A DNA stretch of 5,225 nt from Gammaproteobacteria bacterium (GCA_003645555.1 QNFN01000161.1:1-5225); one strand, 5' to 3'; positions 1 through 5,225 are shown, counted from the stretch's first letter. The notes: generated by a model from the letters alone, not told the origin. Translations and numbers: made by a program.

Positions 1-800
1 AACTCGGTCTTATCCTCACCGTCGAGGTGACGCCTCAGGTGACCGGCCAGGTGCTGCCGCACGTTGCCGTGACGAGCGCGTGTCGCCTTCCGTGTCAGCA
101 CGGCCATGGCGCCGGCGATGTAGTCCGCCGCCTGTGTGCTGAGCCGGCGCCCATCGAGGCTGGCGACCAACCGGCCGAGCCGCTTCGCCTCGGCCTGGTG
201 GTGGGCCATCAACACCAGCTTGTGGGTAGCGTGAAAATCGACCAGTGCCGACTTGGTAAGCCCGTGCGCCACCAGTTGCTGCCAGCGGTGCAACACGAAA
301 ACCCGCTGGATGAAATTCTCGCGCCGTACCGGGTCACCGAGCCGCCCCTCTTCCTCGACCGGCAACAGCGGCCAGCGGACCGTCAGTGCGCGGGCGAAGA
401 TACCGCGCCCCTTGCGCGCCCCGACCCCACCCCGTTCCGGGTAGACCTTGACCCGTTCCATGCCACAACTCGGCGAGCCCTTCTTCAGGATGTAGCCGGA
501 GAGTCCGGACAGTGTCATGACCCGCGCTGCCGCATGCTCTTTCAGTACCAGGGTGACATCGAGATCGGGCTGATCCACGCCGACCGCGCGCGGATGTTCC
601 GCATCGCCGACCAGGTGTATCGGTGGTCGTGGCAGACCGAGGCCGGCCTCGAACTCCGGACAGATCGGGACGAACTCGAAGTGGTCGACGAGGGTGCCGC
701 AGATGTAACTGTCACGCTTGTGACCGCCATCGAAGCGAACCTCGTTGCCGAGCAGGCAACTGCTGATACCGACCCGAACCCTGGCCTCGGCCACGTTCAC
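1..800 (-). CDS. DUF523 (2-thiouracil desulfurase-like) and DUF1722 (YbgA-like) protein, 3' end missing
   Basis: The frame stays open from a GTG at 800 to the left edge, giving 266 residues without a stop. Residues 8-140 match the DUF523 family: VGISSCLLG near 10-18, FDGGHKRD at 23-30, ICPEFEAGLGLPRPPIHL at 46-63 and KKGSPSCG at 106-113. The conserved cysteines are C15, C47 and C112, with C34 in addition. Characterised members (TudS) use three cysteines to hold a [4Fe-4S] cluster that desulfurates 2-thiouracil. From about residue 155 (RRENFIQRVF, then DFHATHKLVLMAHH at 188-201) it matches DUF1722, the domain of E. coli YbgA, whose function is unknown. Such two-domain proteins are usually a little over 300 residues, so roughly 50 are missing. 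The GTG overlaps the upstream hydrolase stop as GTGA. A second GTG two codons in (794) is an alternative start. The family call is firm; the substrate is not known. Confidence 0.9.
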   Translation of the reverse strand, partial: MNVAEARVRVGISSCLLGNEVRFDGGHKRDSYICGTLVDHFEFVPICPEFEAGLGLPRPPIHLVGDAEHPRAVGVDQPDLDVTLVLKEHAAARVMTLSGLSGYILKKGSPSCGMERVKVYPERGGVGARKGRGIFARALTVRWPLLPVEEEGRLGDPVRRENFIQRVFVLHRWQQLVAHGLTKSALVDFHATHKLVLMAHHQAEAKRLGRLVASLDGRRLSTQAADYIAGAMAVLTRKATRARHGNVRQHLAGHLRRHLDGEDKTE

Positions 801-1348
801 GTGAGGGCGTCGAGCAGCGCCCCGGTGGTGTCGACGTTCGCGAACGGTCGGGCCAGTGCCGCCATGTAGGCGGCATGCACGTCCACCGCAGCCACCTGGT
901 GGCCGGCGTACTCGAGATCCAGTGTGGCGCAGGCATCGGCGGCCACGCTGCAACGGTAGCCGAGATCGAAGGCCGCGCGTGTCGTCGTGTCGATGCACAT
1001 GTGGCTCATGGCACCACAGATCAACAGGGCGTCGACATCAAGCTCCTGCAGTTGCTGCTGCAGCGTGGTGTCACGGAAGCTGTTGGGGAAATTCTTCTCG
1101 ACCACCGGTTCGCCTGGCGCGGGATGCAGGGCGGGATGAATCTCGGCCCCTTGCGTCCCCGGCAGAAAAAAAGTTGCACCCGGCTGGACCGATAGGTGAT
1201 GCACGTGAACGATGGGCCGTCCGTCGTCACGGAACCTGGCGAGCAGCCGTGCCGCCTGGGCCACCGCGGCATCACTGCCGACCAGTGGCATCGCCCCCCC
1301 GGGAAAATAGTCGTTCTGCAGGTCGACGATCAGCAGCGCGGTGGTCAT
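797..1348 (-). CDS. Isochorismatase-family cysteine hydrolase
   Basis: This 183-residue protein is the usual size for the isochorismatase-like hydrolases (nicotinamidase, N-carbamoylsarcosine amidase and relatives), which cleave amide or ester bonds through a cysteine nucleophile. The triad is visible: D9 in LLIVDLQNDYF, K85 in VVEKNFPNSF, and C118 in ICGAMSHMCIDTT. The start at 1348 is preferred because GGAGAG lies 6 bases upstream and the conserved core begins at once. The reading frame also extends upstream to 1405, but those residues are proline- and arginine-rich and unlike the family. The stop overlaps the start of the DUF523-DUF1722 gene by four bases, so the two are almost certainly co-translated. 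The substrate cannot be read from sequence. The SHMC motif suggests the broad class of uncharacterised hydrolases rather than a classical isochorismatase, and no enterobactin-type genes are nearby. Confidence 0.92.
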   Translation of the reverse strand: MTTALLIVDLQNDYFPGGAMPLVGSDAAVAQAARLLARFRDDGRPIVHVHHLSVQPGATFFLPGTQGAEIHPALHPAPGEPVVEKNFPNSFRDTTLQQQLQELDVDALLICGAMSHMCIDTTTRAAFDLGYRCSVAADACATLDLEYAGHQVAAVDVHAAYMAALARPFANVDTTGALLDALT

Positions 1349-1354
1349 CGGGCA

Positions 1355-1360
1355 CTCTCC
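1355..1360 (-). promoter_or_regulatory. Ribosome binding site of the isochorismatase-family gene
   Basis: On the minus strand GGAGAG is followed by six bases and then ATG at 1348. This decides the start against the longer frame reaching 1405, which has no comparable site. Confidence 0.7.
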
Positions 1361-1405
1361 ATCCATCAAACGGTCGTGGGTGGACCGGGGCCGGGCAGGC
1401 CGCAA

Positions 1406-1421
1406 CGGTCCTGTTGGACCG
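1406..1421. repeat. Perfect inverted repeat in the gap before the hydrolase gene
   Basis: The arms CGGTCC and GGACCG are separated by four bases and pair perfectly. The repeat lies about 58 bases upstream of the hydrolase start, just downstream of a weak -10-like TATGCT on the minus strand (1431-1426) that has no matching -35. It could be an operator, or a small hairpin in the leader RNA. No T-run follows, so it is not a standard terminator. Confidence 0.4.
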
Positions 1422-1498
1422 ATTCAGCATAGCAGCGGGAGATTGTTTGGAGCGACCGGCGCGCGTTCCCTGCGCGCGGTGCCGCGGGCGAAGATGCC

Positions 1499-1729
1499 CT
1501 ATTTGGACTTGCGAACGCGGATCGACCAGTAGCCCCGAACCTCCTCCATTCCCAGGAGTTCGTGGCCACACTTCCTGGCCCAGGTCGGGATGTCGTTGGT
1601 TGCCCCCTTGTCCGAGGAGAGCACCTCGAACACGTCACCGATATCGGCGTGGCTGATGGCTGCAACCAACTCGTCGAGCGGTTGCGGGCAAAAAGCGCCA
1701 CGCGCATCAATCATGCGTTGATCTGGCAT
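1499..1729 (-). CDS. TusA-family sulfurtransferase (CPxP sulfur carrier)
   Basis: The product has 76 residues, the normal size for the TusA/SirA/YeeD family of small cytoplasmic proteins that carry persulfide sulfur on a conserved cysteine. IDARGAFCPQPLDEL at 7-21 contains the CPxP motif, with the acceptor at C14. The second family signature, DIPTWARKCGHELLG at 46-60, is also present and holds an additional cysteine, C54. The start at 1729 is chosen for the strong AGGAGG site upstream. The frame continues to an ATG at 1765, but those 12 extra residues are not family-like. It is the first gene of the leftward block, 150 bases from the hydrolase. In E. coli TusA feeds tRNA 2-thiouridine synthesis, while in sulfur oxidisers related proteins move sulfur in the cytoplasm. 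Which role applies here cannot be told. Confidence 0.9.
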   Translation of the reverse strand: MPDQRMIDARGAFCPQPLDELVAAISHADIGDVFEVLSSDKGATNDIPTWARKCGHELLGMEEVRGYWSIRVRKSK

Positions 1730-1736
1730 CTCATCA

Positions 1737-1746
1737 CTCCTCCTCT
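1737..1746 (-). promoter_or_regulatory. Strong ribosome binding site of the TusA-like gene
   Basis: The minus strand reads AGAGGAGGAG, then seven bases, then ATG at 1729. This near-perfect anti-Shine-Dalgarno match fixes the start and predicts efficient translation. Confidence 0.8.
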
Positions 1747-1889
1747 TGTGCCACGACCACTTCACGGTGATCGCGGTTTCCCGGTGGTGGCACGGCCCTG
1801 CCGCCGTTGCGCGACATGGGGCTGGGTTGTTCTGAGTGTTGTCTTGGCCCCGTCCGGGACCGTGTCAGCAATGGCCGGGGGATCGATTA

Positions 1890-1913
1890 TTACCCGATGC
1901 GAGGTCGGTGTAA
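1890..1913. repeat. Bulged inverted repeat in the divergent region
   Basis: TTACCCGA and TCGG-T-GTAA pair as an 8-bp stem with one bulged T around a 7-base loop. It lies about 160 bases upstream of the TusA-like start. It is not followed by a T-run on either strand, so a terminator role is unlikely. It may be a protein-binding site or have no function. Confidence 0.3.
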
Positions 1914-1938
1914 CAGGGCTTTGGCATGAGAATATTTT

Positions 1939-1954
1939 ATGACCCGGAGGTCAT
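1939..1954. promoter_or_regulatory. 16-bp perfect dyad, candidate operator
   Basis: ATGACC, the four-base spacer CGGA and GGTCAT form a perfect 6+4+6 inverted repeat. Such symmetry is typical of sites bound by dimeric helix-turn-helix regulators. On the minus strand it abuts TAAAAT (1939-1934), a 5-of-6 match to a -10 box, with CTGATG as a poor -35 at 16 bases. Binding here could therefore control the leftward TusA-like gene. The regulator is not in the window and the promoter call is weak. Confidence 0.4.
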
Positions 1955-2235
1955 TCATCAGCGCTTATGTCTTTGTTTGCACTGCAACATTGCACTTTTA
2001 CGGTGACTGATCAATCGCTTGCGATGCCGACCTCGAAACAGTCGCCATCATGCTCTATGGGTAGCCATTGTCGGCAATTGGCAAGAGTGTCGCCACGGAT
2101 GGTCTCGGTGGCGGCCCGGGACCTTGCCACGAGCGTCGCGCACTGTGCTGCCGGAGGCCTGCTGGCCCCCGTTTCCGGCAACCCCGATCCGGTTACCGGC
2201 CACCACTGAGGACTGACTCCAGGGCGCAAGAAAAT

Positions 2236-2260
2236 AGTTCATGACTTAATCAGAGGTTCC
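2236..2260 (+). repeat. 25-bp direct repeat, copy 1 (before the transporter)
   Basis: The sequence starts AGTTCATGACTT and continues with A, then ATCAGAGGT, then TCC. It matches copy 2 at 4438-4462 at 23 of 25 positions in the same orientation. The match extends two bases further left (TA), and both copies are preceded by an A-rich run. It ends 55 bases before the transporter start. The core TGAcTTaATCA is only partly symmetric. Confidence 0.75.
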
Positions 2261-2265
2261 TACAC

Positions 2266-2271
2266 TACAAT
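2266..2271 (+). promoter_or_regulatory. Possible -10 box for the transporter gene
   Basis: TACAAT matches TATAAT at 5 of 6 positions. The best -35 candidate is ATGACT at 2241-2246 (4 of 6), inside the repeat, but its 19-base spacing is long. Transcription would begin near 2278, where an ATG opens a 14-codon frame that overlaps the transporter start. Confidence 0.3.
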
Positions 2272-2315
2272 CACCGCATGAATGGAACACTGATAATGCG
2301 CATGGATGGGCTGCG

Positions 2316-4163
2316 GTGCTGAGACGAATCCTGCTGCCGTCGATTTTCCTGGTCCTGGCCTACGGCTTCTGGATCAGCCCCGATTTCAAGACCATTTCAG
2401 CCGGCGTGGCCGTATTCCTGTTCGGCATGCTGTCGCTCGAGGAGGGCTTCAAGTCCTTTACCGGCGGCGTGCTCGAACGGCTGCTGCGGCGAACCACCGA
2501 CAAGCTGTGGAAGAGCCTTGCCTTCGGCGTCGTCTCGACGACCCTGATGCAGTCGAGTTCCCTGGTCTCGGTAATCACCATCTCGTTCCTCAGCGCCGGC
2601 CTGATCGGCCTCGCCTCCGGCATTGGTATCATCTTCGGCGCCAACCTGGGCACCACCACCGGCGCCTGGCTGATAGCCGGTTTCGGCCTCAAGGTCGACA
2701 TCGCCGCCTACGCCATGCCGATGCTGGTGTTCGGCGTCATCCTGGTATTCCAGAAACCCAAAACGGCCAAGGGCATCGGCTACATCCTCGCCGGCATGGG
2801 CTTTTTGTTCCTCGGCATCGCCTACATGAAGGACGGTTTCGACGCCTTCAAGGAGACCATCGACCTGTCGCAGTTCGCCATCCCCGGACTCACCGGACTG
2901 CTGATCTATACGCTGATCGGCATGGCGGCGACGGTGGTGATGCAGTCGAGTCACGCGACGCTGGTCATCACCATCACCGCCCTGGCCGCCGGCCAGGTCA
3001 CCTACGAGAATGCACTGGCGCTGGCGATCGGCTCTAACGTCGGCACCACCATCACGGCGATCCTCGGTGCACTCAGCGCCAATGTCGAAGGCAAACGACT
3101 GGCCGGTGCGCACCTGATATTCAACGTCACCACCGCCACCATTGCCATCATCCTGATCAAGCCGTTCGCCACCGCCGTTGACGGCATCAGCGGAATGTTC
3201 GGCATCGCCGCCGACGACTACACGCTAAAGCGCGCCGTGTTCCACACGCTGTTCAACCTGACAGGCATCCTCGTCATGCTGCCACTGATCGGGAAGCTGG
3301 TGACGTTGCTGGAGCGCACGCTCAAGGCCAAGGCGAAACACATCTCCGAGCCGCGCTACCTGACCACCTCGGCGATGGATTTCCCGGACACCGCGGTCGA
3401 GGCGGTACGCAATGAAACGCTGCACATCTACGAGAACGGACGCGACATCATTGCCGCTGGACTCTACCTGCGCCCGGCTGACCTGACCGGCGACATCGAC
3501 CTGGCCGAGCGCGTCGCGGTACCGGTGCATGGCAGCCCACCCGACATCAACAGCGCCTACGAAACCCGGATCAAACCGCTGTTCAATGCGGTAATCAACT
3601 TCATCAGCAAGTCCTCGTTCGGTTGGGAACAGCGCCAGATGGCTGATCTGCACTGGTTGCGTGACGCCAACCGTCACCTGGTCGAGGCGATCAAGGGCAC
3701 CAAACACTTGCAGAAGAACCTCGCCCTCTATGTACGTGGCGACAACCCTTACATTCGCGACGAGTACAACCAGCTGCGGCTGCAGATAGCCAACGTGTTG
3801 CGTGCCCTGGAGCAGGCGCGCAGCAGCGAGGATGCTGACGTCGCCATCCTTGCCCTCGACAGCATCAGGGCCAAGCTGGAACAGAGCGACGATGCCTTCT
3901 CAGACCGACTCTACGGACTGATCCGCGAGCACCGGATCACACCGCAGATGGGCACCTCGCTGATCAACGACACCGGCTACACCTACGACATCCAGCGCGA
4001 CCTGATCGAAATGGCCGCGACACTGTTCGCCGGTCCCGAACACGAGCTGGCGCCGGCGCAACACAAGCTGACACTGGACGAGGACGAGATGGCCGAAGCA
4101 CTCAACGAGGGTGGCGGCCCAGATGAACCGGAAACCCCGCCCGGCAAGGTGGATGGAGCGTGA
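2316..4163 (+). CDS. Na/Pi cotransporter family protein with C-terminal PhoU-like domain
   Basis: This 615-residue inner-membrane protein belongs to the NptA/PNaS family that includes E. coli YjbB, whose members move phosphate coupled to sodium or export it. Two inverted-repeat halves are visible. LMQSSSLVSV (Q79-S82) with GANLGTTTGA (108-117) forms the first, and VMQSSHATLV (Q210-S212) with GSNVGTTITA (239-248) the second. QSS and GxNxGTT are the substrate-site signatures. About ten hydrophobic segments span residues 5-330. From about 350 to 575 the protein is soluble and helical, like PhoU, with an acidic, proline-rich tail. Its length suits the fused form. The GTG at 2316 is the only usual start codon between the in-frame stop at 2247 and the first membrane segment; its ribosome binding site is weak (GGATGGG). 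The second motif has His213 where the first has Ser82. Transport direction cannot be inferred. Confidence 0.93.
   Translation: MLRRILLPSIFLVLAYGFWISPDFKTISAGVAVFLFGMLSLEEGFKSFTGGVLERLLRRTTDKLWKSLAFGVVSTTLMQSSSLVSVITISFLSAGLIGLASGIGIIFGANLGTTTGAWLIAGFGLKVDIAAYAMPMLVFGVILVFQKPKTAKGIGYILAGMGFLFLGIAYMKDGFDAFKETIDLSQFAIPGLTGLLIYTLIGMAATVVMQSSHATLVITITALAAGQVTYENALALAIGSNVGTTITAILGALSANVEGKRLAGAHLIFNVTTATIAIILIKPFATAVDGISGMFGIAADDYTLKRAVFHTLFNLTGILVMLPLIGKLVTLLERTLKAKAKHISEPRYLTTSAMDFPDTAVEAVRNETLHIYENGRDIIAAGLYLRPADLTGDIDLAERVAVPVHGSPPDINSAYETRIKPLFNAVINFISKSSFGWEQRQMADLHWLRDANRHLVEAIKGTKHLQKNLALYVRGDNPYIRDEYNQLRLQIANVLRALEQARSSEDADVAILALDSIRAKLEQSDDAFSDRLYGLIREHRITPQMGTSLINDTGYTYDIQRDLIEMAATLFAGPEHELAPAQHKLTLDEDEMAEALNEGGGPDEPETPPGKVDGA
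4155..4158 (+). promoter_or_regulatory. Ribosome binding site of the small basic protein gene
   Basis: GGAG lies inside the last codons of the transporter gene, six bases before the ATG at 4165. An in-frame ATG at 4153, preceded by AAGGTGG, would add four residues and is the alternative start. Confidence 0.6.
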
Positions 4164-4164
4164 A

Positions 4165-4410
4165 ATGAAGACCCGGAAACTGCTCGACAAACTGGTGACC
4201 TACCTCGACGGTGACGCACGCCAGCGCAAAAAGGAGCGTGATGACCTCAAAGCCGTGCTGAAGAAACTCAAGCGCCGGGAGAAAAAATTGCTGAACCATC
4301 TCAAGGACGAGAAGGATGGCAACCGCCAAAAAACACTAAAGAACGAGATCGACATCGTGCACGCCCAACGCAAAAAAGGGGTCAGGCTGCTCAAGGGAAC
4401 TCCTGATTAA
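4165..4410 (+). CDS. Small, highly basic, probably coiled-coil protein of unknown function
   Basis: I do not recognise a family. The 81-residue product has 18 lysines and 9 arginines against 13 acidic residues, so it is strongly positively charged. Residues 18-60 are almost continuous heptad-like helix, with leucines at 28, 32, 35, 42, 43 and 46 among K, R, E and D. It has no signal peptide, no membrane segment and no cysteine. The ATG at 4165 lies one base after the transporter stop (TGAAATG), with GGAG at a good distance, so the two genes are very likely co-transcribed and translationally coupled. It may dock on the PhoU-like domain or acidic tail of the transporter, or bind an anionic partner such as membrane, RNA or polyphosphate; this is inference from charge and position only. 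That the gene is real is supported by its tight coupling and consistent protein-like composition. Confidence 0.75.
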   Translation: MKTRKLLDKLVTYLDGDARQRKKERDDLKAVLKKLKRREKKLLNHLKDEKDGNRQKTLKNEIDIVHAQRKKGVRLLKGTPD

Positions 4411-4424
4411 CAGCCTGTTAAATC
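4405..4424. repeat. AT-rich palindrome across the stop of the small basic protein gene
   Basis: GATTAACAG, a central C and CTGTTAAATC form a near-perfect dyad with one extra A, and it includes the TAA stop at 4408-4410. As RNA it could fold as a 7-bp stem with a bulge around AGCCT, but it is AT-rich and no T-run follows, so it is a poor intrinsic terminator. It may be an operator between this gene and tmcA, or a weak 3' end. Confidence 0.4.
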
Positions 4425-4437
4425 CGGCACAAAATAT

Positions 4438-4462
4438 AGTTCATGACTTGATCAGAGGTCCC
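4438..4462 (+). repeat. 25-bp direct repeat, copy 2 (before tmcA)
   Basis: This is the second copy of the element at 2236-2260, in the same orientation. It differs at two positions: G instead of A at the thirteenth base and C instead of T at the twenty-third. It ends nine bases before the likely tmcA start at 4472. Its AGAGGT (4454-4459) is the only Shine-Dalgarno-like sequence there, although the 12-base gap is longer than usual. TATAGT at 4435-4440, on its left border, resembles a -10 box but has no -35 at normal spacing. Confidence 0.75.
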
Positions 4463-4471
4463 CAAAAGCAA

Positions 4472-5225
4472 GTGAATCGAGTGCCGGGCAACCCGGTATC
4501 TTCTCCCGATTCCGGCCTGGCCAAGCTGGCCGCCGCCCTTCGCAAAGTCGCCCACGACGGCCACCATCGTCGACTGCTGCACCTGGCCGGTGAACGTGAC
4601 TGGTGCCATGCCGCAGCTGCCGCGGCTTCGCTGGCCGAGGACCGCCTCTGGATCGGTGACCGCGGCAGCGACGGTGAACGCCTCATCCCGGCACAGAAAG
4701 CTCGCACCCTCCTCGGTGGTGACTACACGACGATCATATACGCTGCCCACGCCGGCCTCGATGTTGACGCCCTCGCCGCCGCTGCCGGCACCCTGCGTGG
4801 TGGCGGCCTGCTGTTGCTCCTGACACCGCTACTGGAAGCGTGGCCCGAACTCCCGGATCCCGCCCTGGCACGACTGCTGACCAGCCCGGCGACCCCTGAC
4901 GATGCGGAGGGGCGTTTTATCACGCGCCTGATCGCGTTGCTGCGCACGGACCCGGCCGTGACCTGTTGCACACAGGGTGCGCCGCTACCCCATCCGCCCG
5001 TATCGGCCCCGAACATCACCGCCCCACGCCAGGCCGGCCCTGATGGCTGCGTCAGTGATGACCAGCGGCGCGCGGTGAGCGCCGTCGTCGGGGCGGCCGA
5101 GGGCGTACCCGCCGTGCTGACCGCCGACCGCGGGCGCGGCAAGTCCGCGGCACTCGGGCTGGCCGCAGCTCACCTGCTGGCCACCGGTGTCCATAATATC
5201 GTGGTCACCGCCCCACGCCGTGCCG
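4472..5225 (+). CDS. tmcA: tRNA(Met) cytidine acetyltransferase TmcA, N-terminal part
   Basis: TmcA uses ATP and acetyl-CoA to make N4-acetylcytidine at the wobble base of elongator tRNA(Met). The 251 residues present cover the N-terminal domain and the start of the RecD-like helicase domain. The first is marked by LLHLAGERDWC near 36-46 and the signature around 89-122, including GLDVDAL and GTLRGGGLLLLLTP. The Walker A motif is TADRGRGKSAALG at 217-229, with K224 and S225, followed by VVTAPRR at 244-250. E. coli TmcA has 671 residues, so about 420 residues, including the acetyltransferase domain, lie beyond the right edge. The start is uncertain: GTG at 4472 is preferred, GTG at 4481 is possible, and the frame is open further upstream with a TTG at 4448 inside the repeat. 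The gene follows the small basic protein by 61 bases on the same strand, with no clear terminator between them. Confidence 0.93.
   Translation, partial: MNRVPGNPVSSPDSGLAKLAAALRKVAHDGHHRRLLHLAGERDWCHAAAAAASLAEDRLWIGDRGSDGERLIPAQKARTLLGGDYTTIIYAAHAGLDVDALAAAAGTLRGGGLLLLLTPLLEAWPELPDPALARLLTSPATPDDAEGRFITRLIALLRTDPAVTCCTQGAPLPHPPVSAPNITAPRQAGPDGCVSDDQRRAVSAVVGAAEGVPAVLTADRGRGKSAALGLAAAHLLATGVHNIVVTAPRRA

Larger units (their letters stand above)
1730..2315. other. Divergent intergenic region without a convincing gene
   Basis: This 586-base stretch lies between the leftward TusA-like gene and the rightward transporter gene, so it should carry promoters for both. Frames of 60-80 codons exist on both strands (for example 1967-2209 plus and 2011-2229 minus), but none has a well-placed ribosome binding site or a recognisable protein. 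Around 1880-2040 the sequence is richer in A and T than the flanking genes. It contains a bulged hairpin (1890-1913), a 16-bp dyad (1939-1954), one copy of the 25-bp repeat (2236-2260) and a -10-like TACAAT (2266-2271). No Pho-box-like tandem CTGTCAT motif is seen upstream of the transporter. Confidence 0.65.

Noticed and set aside
27..869. A 280-residue open frame on the plus strand
   Set aside because: It is antisense to the DUF523-DUF1722 gene, whose minus-strand product carries clear family motifs. The plus-strand translation resembles nothing, and long antisense frames are expected in GC-rich DNA.
1455..1490. A GC-rich hairpin (GCGCGC arms) after the TusA-like gene as a terminator
   Set aside because: The arms pair, but no T-run follows on the minus strand, and the stem lies in a generally GC-rich stretch.
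856..1656. A 266-residue plus-strand frame rich in Arg and Pro
   Set aside because: It lies antisense to the hydrolase and TusA-like genes, which have catalytic motifs and ribosome binding sites. Its composition is that of an off-frame translation.
2001..2015. A possible third, degenerate copy of the repeat (TGACTGATCA)
   Set aside because: Only about ten bases match, and only with a one-base gap, which can occur by chance. The flanks do not align.
1967..2209. An 80-codon plus-strand frame in the divergent region
   Set aside because: The nearest GGAGG is about 16 bases before the ATG, too far. The product has no recognisable motif and the region shows no coding bias. It might be a remnant, but this cannot be supported.
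2011..2229. A 72-codon minus-strand frame in the divergent region
   Set aside because: It has no good ribosome binding site, no similarity I recognise, and competing open frames on both strands over the same bases.
2180..2315. A Pho box upstream of the phosphate transporter
   Set aside because: No tandem CTGTCAT-like units with the expected spacing were found. TTCATGAC alone is not sufficient.
2397..3113. A 238-residue minus-strand frame and a 243-residue plus-strand frame within the transporter gene
   Set aside because: Both overlap the part of the transporter that carries the QSS and GTT motifs. They are low-complexity, rich in Gly, Arg, Gln and His, and have no recognisable features.
2236..4462. 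The transporter cassette as an insertion sequence or transposon
   Set aside because: There is no transposase or integrase and no terminal inverted repeats, and base composition matches the flanks. Only short direct repeats are present.

Overview
The window looks like chromosomal DNA of a GC-rich gammaproteobacterium. The basis is family content rather than any diagnostic marker: a TmcA-type tRNA(Met) cytidine acetyltransferase, a YjbB-like Na/Pi cotransporter fused to a PhoU-like tail, a TusA-family sulfur carrier and a joined DUF523-DUF1722 protein. The TusA-like and DUF523 genes would suit a sulfur-metabolising lineage such as the Chromatiales, but that is inference. No mobile element, phage gene, CRISPR array, tRNA or rRNA is visible.

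Left block, minus strand (1-1729). Three genes read leftward in the order TusA-like sulfurtransferase (1499-1729), isochorismatase-family cysteine hydrolase (797-1348), and a DUF523 (2-thiouracil desulfurase-like) plus DUF1722 protein (1-800) cut by the left edge. The last two overlap by four bases (GTGA), so they are very probably translationally coupled. The TusA-like gene is 150 bases upstream of the hydrolase and may or may not share its transcript. Persulfide carriage and iron-sulfur-dependent desulfuration would give the block a sulfur theme.

Central divergent region (1730-2315). This 586-base stretch separates the two transcription directions. It holds no convincing gene. It contains a strong ribosome binding site for the TusA-like gene, a 16-bp perfect dyad, a bulged hairpin, an AT-rich patch, one copy of a short repeat and a possible -10 box before the transporter.

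Right block, plus strand (2316-5225). A 615-residue Na/Pi cotransporter with a PhoU-like cytoplasmic domain is followed one base later by a gene for an 81-residue, very lysine-rich, probably coiled-coil protein. After a 61-base gap comes tmcA, cut by the right edge inside its helicase domain just past the Walker A motif. A 25-bp sequence is present twice in the same orientation (23 of 25 identical), once before the transporter and once immediately before tmcA, so it brackets the transporter and small-protein pair. This repeat and the unrecognised small protein are the least explained parts of the window.
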